NCBI RefSeq assembly: GCF_018736065.1
Contig: NZ_CP076128.1
Coordinates: 992,001 to 1,056,000 of the forward strand
DNA length: 64,000 nt
From: Flammeovirga kamogawensis
GTDB taxonomy: Bacteria > Bacteroidota > Bacteroidia > Cytophagales > Flammeovirgaceae
Direction: 5' to 3'
In this document: piece after piece, positions 35,547-44,658 of the stretch
Layout of the letters: each line of letters starts with the position of its first letter
Position numbering within the stretch: the first letter of the stretch is position 1
Position numbers and translations under genes: made by a program
The notes under the pieces: generated by a model
Told to the model about the DNA's origin: nothing
The model's database searches: none
The model's input: the letters and a program-made list of their open reading frames with translations, nothing else

Positions 35547-38543
35547 TTATTTGAAAAATTTGATAACTTCTTCCATAAATTCGATTCTCTTTTGCTCACT
35601 AGTAATGGTCTCAAAAGGAAAACCAAGAGCTACAATTCTATTTTCATCATTTGAATAAGCAATACCAATACTTTTATTATTTCCAGTATATCTTCCGATC
35701 ACTTTTGTTGACTTATCAGCAGGATCTAAAGCATCTGGGGCTTCAACTCTATACAATTTTGTATCTATAGTGTTAGCATAAAAGAGTTTGTTTAAGCTTT
35801 TAAAATTAGGATTTACACTAAACACTGTACCTAGTTTATCAGCATAATTGGTTCTTCCTATAAAGTGTAATTTCTTTTTAGCATAAAGTACATCTTTGTG
35901 TTTACGCCCTTTTCTTAATCCATTGGGTTTTTCAAATAAATCGGTACCAATATATGCACCAGAAATAAATAACTTTGAAGACGGTTTAGATAAAAATGTA
36001 GCGAGCTTTTCTTTGAAAGAATTACTAAAACAAGAATACACTTTCCCTTTGCCTTCTTGCACGGTTTCTGTAGATTTTTGTTCACCAAACAAAACATCAA
36101 CTATCTCGTAGTCTTCTAAATTAATCAAACCCTTCTCGATTGCTTCTATACTGACCGATACAAAAGATTGTTTTAAGTAATAAAAAGCCTCGCCATGTAC
36201 ACGTGTAAAATCGTGGGTATTCCCTCTAATTAATATTGTTTCTGCATCTGCATAACTAGCACCATGCCCAGGAGCATCGTCATCTAACCATTCAGAGTTA
36301 GGGTTGTAATCGTATTGATTTCCAGTAAATGAAATATCAACGCCATCTGCAATACCATCATCAGATGTTGTAAAACCTTTATAAGAAGGAGTATTAATTA
36401 CAGAGGGAGCACCAATTCTATCAAAACCATTTACTATAAGCACTGGTTTATTTCCAAAATCAGCAATACTTAATTCTTCAGTTGTAAAACTTTCTCCCCC
36501 ATCGTTTACAGCGGCAATTTTAAATCTATAAAAATGAGACTTCTCTATGTCCATCTCCAAATTATTTCCATAAACTATTTTCCCAGCATCCCAACCTTGA
36601 TTATCTCTATTGGTATATAACTTATAATAACTTGGTACAGCCGTGGATTCTAAAGAATCTAATTGACCTTTCCATTGTAAAAAAGCCTTCTGGTTTTTTA
36701 AAGTAATAGCAAACTCTTTTGGTTTAAGAGGCTGAATTACAAAAGATCTATTTTCTTGGTACGATAAATATTTTACAATGCCTTTATAAATCGCCCTACT
36801 CACATCAAATCTAAACTGAGGATCTAAAGCAAACCTCATATCTTTAAAATTTTGATGAGAAAGTAACTCTACCAAAACTGTGGGTACATTAGGATATACT
36901 GCTTCACTATATCTACGATCCCAAAGTTCTCTTCTATTCCATATTGAATCATGTAACACTCTTAAATCTGTTACAATTTGAGTTTGAATAATATCTGCGA
37001 GATCTCTATTGGTATACCTTGACTGTCCGTTTGGGAAAGTTATATTTTTCTTCATATCAGTAGTACTATAAATCAATAAAGTACCTTTTGTGGTATCAGA
37101 ATCAGAAACTCCAGAATCTGTATGTAATGCAAGAGCCAGGTCAATTGGTACATTTAAACCATTATTTTCTACATCAGGGTTTATTGCAAAAGGAGCTCCT
37201 GTAAGCCAGTTTACCCATTCACCTCTAGATTGGTAATCATCTTTATAGTCATTCCCTTCATTTTTTGGGGTATATACTTCTAAAGGTGCCCCTGCATATT
37301 GCAAGTGATATCGAGACCCTTCCATAAATCTTGGTCTGCCACTTGTGGCTCCCCCTCTCTTAATGTTCCCGGTACCTCCACCAAATCGAACTGCATCTGC
37401 AGTAATAATTTTCTCTCTATGCTTTGATTTTGATGAAAGGAAGACTCCTTCATTAGGACTTCCATCAAATTTAAAAGTACCTAAATAAACCCACGTACCA
37501 CCACCTATTTTTTGATTGACGAGGTACGTTGTTTGTTGCTTTTGGTGTTTCACTACATAGCGGGCGTCATCTACTCCAATAGGTAATGTTGCATAAGAAA
37601 TATAAACACTAAATTCTCCTTTAATTTTTCCTTCAGTCTTCCATTCAAATACAATATTATCTTTTTTTGTTGACTTCACTTTTCGATAAGTTCCTATAGC
37701 AAATGGGTTTTCGTCTGAATAAGCTTCTCTAAAGTTAAAACCTTTACCACCAGCAAATACACCTTCTTTTTCTGTGTAACCAATTCTGTCACCATCATTA
37801 TCAACAATCAACATTTGAGATTGTGTATCTCTTTCCCTTGGTAAGTAGACATTCGCTCCAGCATTTTCTAGCATTGGAACTAAATATGGTAATACAAAGG
37901 CTGTAGGTAATAAATCTTCTACTGTTTGAAATAGCCTTGCTCTTTGCCATTCCCATCTATCTAATGATTTTTCATAATACCATCCATGACTATTCCATAT
38001 TGCTAAATGATTATTATATAACCCTTTTGATGGTGCTTTTTCTTTACTTAACTTCTGTATATGAGGAACACCTTTGTACTTCTGAACTGTATTTCTTTTT
38101 TGATCAAGATGATGTTTGTACCTATATATATTAGGAACTAGATCTGCAAGTTCACACTTTGGGGTCTGTGGCCATTTATTTTTCTTCGCAACTTTCTTTT
38201 GATTCTTATCATCGGTTTTGCCAACAAAAAACACAAAATCATACTTTGCATATTTATTCCCTAAAAATTTTCTTGTCTGAGTATAAACATCTTCAACATC
38301 TTCTCTCCTAACAGGTTTATACTCCCATTGTTTCCCTAAAAATAAATATACTTTTTTTGTTTTCTTATTAATTGCTACCGTGTCTAACTTAGCAGTAGAA
38401 TCTGGCTGATACTTAAACTCACCCAGCTTTGCATGAAGTATATACTCACTGAATTTAGATTTTACATCTTTTATAGATTGAGCTGAAGTGATTGTTGGTA
38501 AAAGTGAAAAGATCAGTACTATTAAAAAAATCTGTTTAAACAT
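35547..38543 (-). CDS. N-acetylmuramoyl-L-alanine amidase-type protein with golvesin-like and Fn3-like domains
   Basis: About 998 residues from the ATG at 38543; the signal peptide MFKQIFLIVLIFSLLPTITS then fits. An Amidase_3-like half (AIWNSHGWYYE, LENAGANVYLPRERD) is interrupted by a golvesin-C-like beta domain (about residues 280-400; RYVVKHQKQQTTYLVNQ, GGGTWVYLGTFKF), then resumes with LALHTDSGVSDSDTTKG and VPTVLVELLSHQNF. A fibronectin-III-like part follows (YYKLYTNRDNQGW, FYRFKIAAVNDGG), then a C-terminal domain of unknown kind. It probably cuts cell-wall peptide stems or acts on peptidoglycan-like targets in the periplasm. Single gene, with a terminator at 35291. Confidence 0.8.
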   Translation of the reverse strand: MFKQIFLIVLIFSLLPTITSAQSIKDVKSKFSEYILHAKLGEFKYQPDSTAKLDTVAINKKTKKVYLFLGKQWEYKPVRREDVEDVYTQTRKFLGNKYAKYDFVFFVGKTDDKNQKKVAKKNKWPQTPKCELADLVPNIYRYKHHLDQKRNTVQKYKGVPHIQKLSKEKAPSKGLYNNHLAIWNSHGWYYEKSLDRWEWQRARLFQTVEDLLPTAFVLPYLVPMLENAGANVYLPRERDTQSQMLIVDNDGDRIGYTEKEGVFAGGKGFNFREAYSDENPFAIGTYRKVKSTKKDNIVFEWKTEGKIKGEFSVYISYATLPIGVDDARYVVKHQKQQTTYLVNQKIGGGTWVYLGTFKFDGSPNEGVFLSSKSKHREKIITADAVRFGGGTGNIKRGGATSGRPRFMEGSRYHLQYAGAPLEVYTPKNEGNDYKDDYQSRGEWVNWLTGAPFAINPDVENNGLNVPIDLALALHTDSGVSDSDTTKGTLLIYSTTDMKKNITFPNGQSRYTNRDLADIIQTQIVTDLRVLHDSIWNRRELWDRRYSEAVYPNVPTVLVELLSHQNFKDMRFALDPQFRFDVSRAIYKGIVKYLSYQENRSFVIQPLKPKEFAITLKNQKAFLQWKGQLDSLESTAVPSYYKLYTNRDNQGWDAGKIVYGNNLEMDIEKSHFYRFKIAAVNDGGESFTTEELSIADFGNKPVLIVNGFDRIGAPSVINTPSYKGFTTSDDGIADGVDISFTGNQYDYNPNSEWLDDDAPGHGASYADAETILIRGNTHDFTRVHGEAFYYLKQSFVSVSIEAIEKGLINLEDYEIVDVLFGEQKSTETVQEGKGKVYSCFSNSFKEKLATFLSKPSSKLFISGAYIGTDLFEKPNGLRKGRKHKDVLYAKKKLHFIGRTNYADKLGTVFSVNPNFKSLNKLFYANTIDTKLYRVEAPDALDPADKSTKVIGRYTGNNKSIGIAYSNDENRIVALGFPFETITSEQKRIEFMEEVIKFFK

Positions 38544-38644
38544 TATAAGGGGAAATGTAAATGTCAAAAAAATGAATTGGAATGTAATTTAATCATTTTG
38601 ATAAATGATATAATAATCTCTTCGGAAAAATAAATGCTGGACAT

Positions 38645-38804
38645 AAAAAAAGAGGAACCTAGTAGAACCAGTTCCCTCTAACCTTCAGTAATATAAATGT
38701 AAAAGGCTACTACCCCTTTTACACGACATTTTCTATATGATAGCAAAGTCTAGTCCAAACTATGTTTAAACATAGACTTCTAACAGACTGTAAACAATCT
38801 ATTC
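38645..38804 (-). ncRNA. Candidate structured small RNA of about 160 nt
   Basis: No ORF is present, yet on the minus strand there is a TAACTTTG -7 element (38811-38818), then three hairpins, the last with seven T: a perfect palindrome at 38760-38775, an 8-bp stem (38715-38722 with 38699-38706), and a terminator stem (38671-38679 with 38651-38658, one bulge) ending at 38645-38651. A 7-bp stem (38773-38779 with 38746-38752) competes with the palindrome, so two folds are possible. The TetR gene upstream has its own terminator, so this is a separate unit. No known RNA family recognised; it could also be the 5' leader of the amidase gene. Confidence 0.45.
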
Positions 38805-38810
38805 TTAATC

Positions 38811-38818
38811 CAAAGTTA
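38811..38818 (-). promoter_or_regulatory. -7 element of the candidate small RNA
   Basis: On the minus strand TAACTTTG, a match to TAnnTTTG. A -33 TTTG is not clear at the usual spacing. Confidence 0.4.
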
Positions 38819-38913
38819 AAAGAAAGTTTAAATAAATACACGTAATCTAAAATTATTACAAATAACTACCGATTGTGGATGAGATGTTCTTTAAATTATT
38901 ATATTCTAATGCA

Positions 38914-38939
38914 TAAAAAAAGCAACCAATATGGTTGCT
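38914..38939 (-). terminator. Intrinsic terminator after the tetR-type gene
   Basis: A perfect 8-bp stem (38932-38939 with 38921-38928), three-base loop, then T-rich tail on the minus strand. Confidence 0.85.
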
Positions 38940-38968
38940 TTTCTTTTATTTAATAAAAAATGTATACT

Positions 38969-39550
38969 TTAAGCTAATGCTTTAATACATAATTTAGTTA
39001 CAATTCTTGCATCTTCTTCGGTTAATCTTTCAGAACTAAATACAGATGTTGCTCTTGAAGAAGCATACTGAATAGGAATTGCAGGAAAAACTGCTGTGAA
39101 CATTTCTACATTAATTTCACTTCCCACTTCGCCAGATTTATGTCCTCTTTCTACCATAGCTTTTAACGACTCAGGTATTTTTAATGTCATTTCTTTAGAC
39201 ATTAAGAAAGTATAATCATTCATTAGCATATTAATGAACTTTGCTCTTGAAGGATTATCATTTGCTAGATTAAATATTTCTACACAGAAATGATAGATCA
39301 CCTCTTCAAGTGATTCTTTCTCTTCCATGTTTTTGAATATAATATTTCTGTAATACTCTATGTTGGCTGAATAAAGTGCTTGCACTAAAGCTGCTTTGCT
39401 TGGATAATGTCTGTATAAATAGCCATCTGCAACCTGTGCTTTTTTAGCAATCGACGAAACAGACGCTCCTCCATATCCTTTACTCACAACCATTTCTATA
39501 GTTGCTTCTTTTATTCGTTGTAGTTTAGTTTCGTCTATACTCTTCGCCAT
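38969..39550 (-). CDS. TetR/AcrR family transcriptional regulator
   Basis: About 193 residues from the ATG at 39550 (MAKSIDETKLQ), preferred over an 11-residue longer start at 39583. The N-terminal HTH reads IKEATIEMVVSKGYGGASVSSIAKKAQVADGYLYRHYPSKAAL, given here in family terms as the GYxxASVxxIAxxAxVxxGxxYRHF pattern. The C-terminal helices form the ligand domain, with no conserved ligand residues visible. It lies downstream of the TonB receptor operon on the same strand but has a -7 match (39632-39639) before it, so it may be independent. It might control the neighbouring iron-type operon; that is inference. Confidence 0.85.
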   Translation of the reverse strand: MAKSIDETKLQRIKEATIEMVVSKGYGGASVSSIAKKAQVADGYLYRHYPSKAALVQALYSANIEYYRNIIFKNMEEKESLEEVIYHFCVEIFNLANDNPSRAKFINMLMNDYTFLMSKEMTLKIPESLKAMVERGHKSGEVGSEINVEMFTAVFPAIPIQYASSRATSVFSSERLTEEDARIVTKLCIKALA

Positions 39551-39724
39551 TATTCTGTTTTTTTGTAATTTCTGTACGCACAAATAAAGTGAATGAACAA
39601 GTTTTCATTACTCAATTATACAAATTAATCACAAACATAACATGTTCCTAGCAAATTTTATTGCTTAATATGGAATGTTTTGACCTATTTTTAAAACAAA
39701 ATCAATAATTCAGAAAACAATTAA

Positions 39725-42124
39725 CTAGATCTTAAACTGAAATGTGAAATAATAATTTCTCCCATCAGAAGGAATAATACCCGGACCAGGATAACCTGTA
39801 GCTCTTCGGGTAAAGTACATATTATCCGTTAAATTGTTGATTCCAGTTTCAATTCCCAACCAGTTGTATTGGTATTTCATAGATAAATCCATCACATAAT
39901 ATAAAGGGATTGGTCCATAAACAGCATCTGAAAGAGGTACTTCTGTATTAGCAGCATCAGTATATTGTTTATCTACATGCGTATACTGTAATGATACATT
40001 AAATGCTTTATACCCAGCATTAATACCTGTTTTGATATTAAAAGGTGGCACAAGTTCTACATCATTACCATCGTAAACTTTATCGTCTGAAATATATTTA
40101 CCTTGGATAAAGGAAACATTTCCAAAAAGATTAAAATGATAATTAGATAATGGGTTGATAAAATGCATAAAATTTAATTCAGCATATGATTCTACACCAA
40201 CAGTATATGCATCTGCAATATTAGTACGTATTGGGTTTGCTGGATTTGCTAAACCTATTTTATCATTGTAACGAAGGTAAAAAGCACTAATATCATAATT
40301 TAAAAATTTAAGTTTCCCTCTCATTCCTAAATCAGCAGAATAGCCCCTTTCATCTTTCATATCAGGATCTATACGTACATTTGAATTGAGTGAACGAAGA
40401 TCTGAATATGTAATTGCTCTATAATTTTGAGAGATATTTGCATACACTTCTAAATCAGGTTTTACTTTATAACTAAAACCCACACCTGCAATTAAAATTG
40501 ATCTATTATTGACAATTGTATCAGGTTCTGCACGTGTAATTTCTTCAATCAAACCATCATCTCCCACTTCATAAAAAACTTTTTGATAATACCCTTCACC
40601 TTTAGTGCCAATTAATTCGAAACGAACACCAGGAGTAATACTAAATTTATCAGTTACTTGGAAGATATTTTCTGCAAAAAATGCATAATTCTGAATTGTA
40701 AAATTATGATCAGAAAGAAGGCTATCTGGATGTGAAAATGTAAAATCTGCATCGTTACCATCAGAAGCATCTCCTTGTTTTTTATCATCATTACCATGAT
40801 ACAAACGCGTACCTAATACAAATGCTGAAGGTTTTCCTTTTATCTCGTAATGTTTTAAGTAACGGATTTCTGTACCGTAATTCCTAAACTCATCAGCCAC
40901 TAATAAACGAGGTTCATTGTATGGATCTTGTTTATTTAGGTTAAGACCTAATGCATCTCTTGATGCTAAAAGACCAAAATTACGCATCTCGATTTTTGCA
41001 CTTGGAGATATTTTATATTCTAACTTTACAGAAGCAACATTCCAATTTACTTTAAACCAATTCTGATCCGTATAAGATGCTCTTGGGTCAGAATAAAATT
41101 CATCATCTGTTAAACCACCAGGCTGCTGTGCAAGGTAATTCATGTGAGTAAACTCCACACCTATTTTAAATTTATCTGAAACATCGTAATTAATTGCTGT
41201 AAAAAAAGTATTTACGTTAAAACCAGAATTTGGTCGCCATCCATCTCCTCTTTTATATTGGTAGAGTGCATAATAATTGACATCTCCTTTTTGCCCTCCA
41301 ATACTATTAAATGAATTAAATAAACCAAAAGAACCTCCAGTTTGTCTAGAAACAAGCTCAAAAGGTTTGGTTGGATTACCTTTCTTCATTTTAAAGTTTA
41401 ATAATCCTCCAAACTGAGTTCCATATTGTAAAGAAGCTGCTCCTCTTACAATCTGCACTTCATCTACTGCTTCCAAAGGTGGTGTATAATAGCTTTCTGG
41501 ATATCCAAGTGCATCTGCAGCAATATCATACCCGTTTTGGCGTGTATTGAAATTTGATGTTCTATCTGGACTTAATCCTCTACCGCCAATACCCAATTGA
41601 ATACCTGCCCCATCGCTTTCCCAAATATTTAAACCAGGTACTCTATTGTATACCTGACGAGAATTATTGGTAGCCAAATTAGCTGTAAGATTATCAATCT
41701 GAATTACCTCACTTTTCTTTCCTTCATAAATTGAAGTTCCTTCTATAGCCTCTAAACGTGTAATCTCATTTGTTTCATCAGTTTCTATAACAGCTACTTC
41801 TTCTAAAACTTTTTCTATTACTCTTAATGTAAAGTTTAAAGTATTTTCGCCTTTTTTAGGTGAAATATCTTTCTCCATAGGTGTAAGTCCATGTTTAAAA
41901 ACACCTAAAGCATAGGTTTTACCTACAGTTAAACCTTTAATAGAATAAACACCATCCTTATTTGTTTTTACTTTAGTTGACGTTCCTTTAATATAAACAT
42001 CAGCACCAGAAATACCCTTTTGCGTATCATACTGAATTACCTTTCCAGTAATTTCAACTTGTTGAGCATAAGTGCTAAAAGTAAAGATGAATAGAAGTAG
42101 ATTTGTTAGTATAGTTGATTTCAT
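39725..42124 (-). CDS. TonB-dependent receptor, siderophore or metal type
   Basis: A 799-residue outer-membrane receptor. Signal peptide ending STYAQ, a carboxypeptidase-regulatory-like domain (about 22-110; ITGKVIQYDTQKGISGADVY), TonB plug with EVQIVRGAASLQYGTQFGGL, and a barrel ending YYFTFQFKI. The plug and barrel resemble FecA/siderophore-type receptors more than SusC. It is the last of four genes; eight bases separate it from the HTTM gene. The company of imelysin and DUF4856 proteins suggests iron or heme uptake, or a related metal. Confidence 0.88.
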   Translation of the reverse strand: MKSTILTNLLLFIFTFSTYAQQVEITGKVIQYDTQKGISGADVYIKGTSTKVKTNKDGVYSIKGLTVGKTYALGVFKHGLTPMEKDISPKKGENTLNFTLRVIEKVLEEVAVIETDETNEITRLEAIEGTSIYEGKKSEVIQIDNLTANLATNNSRQVYNRVPGLNIWESDGAGIQLGIGGRGLSPDRTSNFNTRQNGYDIAADALGYPESYYTPPLEAVDEVQIVRGAASLQYGTQFGGLLNFKMKKGNPTKPFELVSRQTGGSFGLFNSFNSIGGQKGDVNYYALYQYKRGDGWRPNSGFNVNTFFTAINYDVSDKFKIGVEFTHMNYLAQQPGGLTDDEFYSDPRASYTDQNWFKVNWNVASVKLEYKISPSAKIEMRNFGLLASRDALGLNLNKQDPYNEPRLLVADEFRNYGTEIRYLKHYEIKGKPSAFVLGTRLYHGNDDKKQGDASDGNDADFTFSHPDSLLSDHNFTIQNYAFFAENIFQVTDKFSITPGVRFELIGTKGEGYYQKVFYEVGDDGLIEEITRAEPDTIVNNRSILIAGVGFSYKVKPDLEVYANISQNYRAITYSDLRSLNSNVRIDPDMKDERGYSADLGMRGKLKFLNYDISAFYLRYNDKIGLANPANPIRTNIADAYTVGVESYAELNFMHFINPLSNYHFNLFGNVSFIQGKYISDDKVYDGNDVELVPPFNIKTGINAGYKAFNVSLQYTHVDKQYTDAANTEVPLSDAVYGPIPLYYVMDLSMKYQYNWLGIETGINNLTDNMYFTRRATGYPGPGIIPSDGRNYYFTFQFKI

Positions 42125-42132
42125 AAGTTTGA

Positions 42133-43476
42133 TTACCCTTTAAACGGGAGTATCCAATTTTTAGAAGCGAATGTATCTTTTAATTTTGTAAGATCAACTG
42201 AAGGATCGATATATTGTTGACTACTTCTACCATTTAAGGTTACATAAGCATCAACATAAACTGCTGGATTTTCAAATCCTTTTTTCTCAAATGCTTCTTT
42301 TATTATTTGAGCATATTGTAAGATTAAATCAGGCTGTGTTGCCATCATTTTCTCTTGTAAAGGAGTGAGATAATCACTGTTATTTATTTCAATTTTTCTA
42401 TTTGTATCTGGATTGACTACATAAAAAGTTGCACTACCTGATTTTTCAATTAACATTACTCTCCAAGAAAATCTAAAGCCTTGTTCAGTCCAAAATAAAT
42501 TGTCCTTGTAAAAAGCATATCTAAAAGGGAATATCAATTGAAAAATAAAGAACAGAGCAAAACCCAAACGAATCAATTGCTGTGGAATAGAATTTATTCT
42601 CCCTCTTTTCACTTCAATAGCTAAATTTTCGGAGCTAAAGAATCGACCTAAAGCAATAATAATTTTCTCATGAAAATCAGAAGAAAAGAATATTAATGTA
42701 CTTAAAATCATTATATATGGGAACATCCCGATAGGGAATAATATTGACGTTACTACATGGAAAACAACCACTGCAATATAGGCGTAGATTCTTGTTTTTT
42801 TATTTACTAAGAAGAACGGTATTACCAAATCGTAAACACACCCTACCCAACTAAAAACAAACGCTACCCATGTATATTTTAAAAGTGGTCCTATTAAAAA
42901 TAAATCCGTTCTAGATGCTAACCATAAACGTAATGGCTGAGCATTAAAGAGCCAATCTGTATTTAATTTTGCAATTCCTGCATAAAAATACACAATGCTT
43001 AATTGTAACTTTATTGCATCTATTGTCCAAGCTGAAACTGTTGATCTAAAAGTTTCTGGATTTCTGTAAACATCATAAGAAAAACGACGATGTGCTGGCA
43101 AGAAAATCATTATGAAAGCCATTAAGCTTACAAAATAATAATGATTTAGATAATTGGTTACATCTAATAATTCAACATAAGTAAAAGTTAAAAAATAAAC
43201 TAATGCTGAGAAACGATAAAAAGCACCAAATGCTATTGCCAATGCACTCAGTATCATAACTGAGAAAACGACATACATTCCAGTGCTATCTAAAGGAGTT
43301 ACCCAAGAGAAACCATAATAATGAAAAAAATGGGTCGGTTGAATAAATTGAGTGTCAATCCAACCGTTTGCCCAAAATCTTATTGCACTACTGGCCATCA
43401 TTATACCGAATATTATTCTAAATACAACTAATGGAGCAATAGAGACTTGTTTGTTTATGTAGTCCTTAATTTTCAT
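42133..43476 (-). CDS. HTTM-domain membrane protein (vitamin K-dependent gamma-carboxylase-like)
   Basis: A 447-residue protein with about nine to ten membrane segments in the first 320 residues. The N-terminal segment (VVFRIIFGIMMASSAIRFWA) and the TNYLNHYYFVSLMAFIMIFL motif are typical of HTTM/VKGC-like bacterial proteins. The C-terminal part (FSWRVMLIEKSGSATFYVV and on) is a soluble domain. No activity is established for such bacterial forms. It lies between the imelysin gene (two-base gap) and the TonB receptor, an arrangement seen widely in Bacteroidota, so a periplasmic or membrane role in metal uptake is likely. Confidence 0.82.
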   Translation of the reverse strand: MKIKDYINKQVSIAPLVVFRIIFGIMMASSAIRFWANGWIDTQFIQPTHFFHYYGFSWVTPLDSTGMYVVFSVMILSALAIAFGAFYRFSALVYFLTFTYVELLDVTNYLNHYYFVSLMAFIMIFLPAHRRFSYDVYRNPETFRSTVSAWTIDAIKLQLSIVYFYAGIAKLNTDWLFNAQPLRLWLASRTDLFLIGPLLKYTWVAFVFSWVGCVYDLVIPFFLVNKKTRIYAYIAVVVFHVVTSILFPIGMFPYIMILSTLIFFSSDFHEKIIIALGRFFSSENLAIEVKRGRINSIPQQLIRLGFALFFIFQLIFPFRYAFYKDNLFWTEQGFRFSWRVMLIEKSGSATFYVVNPDTNRKIEINNSDYLTPLQEKMMATQPDLILQYAQIIKEAFEKKGFENPAVYVDAYVTLNGRSSQQYIDPSVDLTKLKDTFASKNWILPFKG

Positions 43477-43478
43477 GG

Positions 43479-44567
43479 TTAATCACCGTCTGAATCTTGA
43501 TAAGTAATTTTAACTGATAAAACAGAAGACATATCTGATTTGATCAGTACTACTAATTTAGTCAATTCATCATATAAATCGTTTACCACTTGGTCATTAT
43601 TTGAGATATGGTCAGAAAAGGGATCATTACATGCATCAAGCTTAGATTTTATCACATCAAATTGATTTAAAATCTCTGCAGTTAAATCTTTTTCAGAAGC
43701 ACCTGACTCATAATAAGCATCTAAATAATCTGCTAGACCTTCACCATCATTCTCCCCTTTACCTTTAAATATATTTTCTAAACTTTCAATATTTGAAACT
43801 AATAAAGATAAAGACGCCTGGTTATAATACGATTCTACAGACATTGGAGAAACTTGAGGAGTTAAATCGCTACTGAACTTTGCTAATGGATAACCTACCC
43901 TCTGGTTTTTACATCTTTCGTATGCTTTGTTATATTCATTTACTATAAATGATAATGCACTACTTGGATCATTCCCTGTATTGGCACTAAATTCTGCAGC
44001 ATAGCCATTTACCCATAATTCATATACAGAATTTGCTCTATTGTCTAAATCAGCTACACATTCGGTTAAATACCTTTTTCTATTTTCGTCAGAAAAAGCA
44101 GTTACAATTGCTGCACTCTCTTGGTTAGATAACAAATAATCTATTGCTGGCAATCCTTTTTTATTGTTAGCAGTAATGCTTGTTAGATTCCAATTATTTG
44201 CTACGATATTACTTTCAATATCAGTATATTTTGTAGGAAATGTATTTGAATTAGATAATAAAGACGCTCCCATTGCAGGACCAAATTGATACGCATTTAC
44301 TTTTGACCAAGCTGTATAGCTAACTTTTAATGCTTCTTGGGTTGCATTCAATGTTTCTTCGCTAGGAGAAGCTGTAAATGCTGCTATTTTTTCTTTAAGC
44401 GAATTTGTTGATGCTTTATAAGTTTCGAATGCTGGCACAATTAAATTGTTTGCATAATTACTTAGCATTTCTTCTTGTGAGAAATTTACACTTACATTAG
44501 AATCTGTTTCGCAAGAAAAGAATGTTGCTAGAAAAGCTATAAATACTATTAGGTTGATCTTTTTCAT
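43479..44567 (-). CDS. Imelysin-family (IrpA-like) lipoprotein
   Basis: A 362-residue protein with lipobox at about residue 19 (LATFFSCETD), so probably lipid-anchored. The imelysin fold is supported by the GPAMGASLLS and KKGLPAIDYLLSNQESA motifs and the C-terminal helical half (YNQASLSLLVSNIESL). The family is linked to iron or copper uptake rather than proteolysis. The usual GxHxxE motif appears as GLPAID, so the His and Glu of the classic site are replaced; many Bacteroidota members vary here. It lies after DUF4856 (91-bp gap with a strong hairpin) and before HTTM. Confidence 0.85.
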   Translation of the reverse strand: MKKINLIVFIAFLATFFSCETDSNVSVNFSQEEMLSNYANNLIVPAFETYKASTNSLKEKIAAFTASPSEETLNATQEALKVSYTAWSKVNAYQFGPAMGASLLSNSNTFPTKYTDIESNIVANNWNLTSITANNKKGLPAIDYLLSNQESAAIVTAFSDENRKRYLTECVADLDNRANSVYELWVNGYAAEFSANTGNDPSSALSFIVNEYNKAYERCKNQRVGYPLAKFSSDLTPQVSPMSVESYYNQASLSLLVSNIESLENIFKGKGENDGEGLADYLDAYYESGASEKDLTAEILNQFDVIKSKLDACNDPFSDHISNNDQVVNDLYDELTKLVVLIKSDMSSVLSVKITYQDSDGD

Positions 44568-44599
44568 TTATCAAATATTGAAATTAGGGATTATATAGA

Positions 44600-44632
44600 T
44601 AAATCACGATAGTGTTGTACTATCGTGATTTA
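44600..44632 (-). repeat. Intercistronic hairpin between DUF4856 and imelysin genes
   Basis: A perfect 14-bp inverted repeat (44619-44632 with 44600-44613) with five-base loop. The minus strand lacks a clean T-run after it, so it may slow transcription or protect mRNA ends and make the first gene more abundant. Confidence 0.7.
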
Positions 44633-44658
44633 TTAATATTCTGCAAAAATAGTAAATA

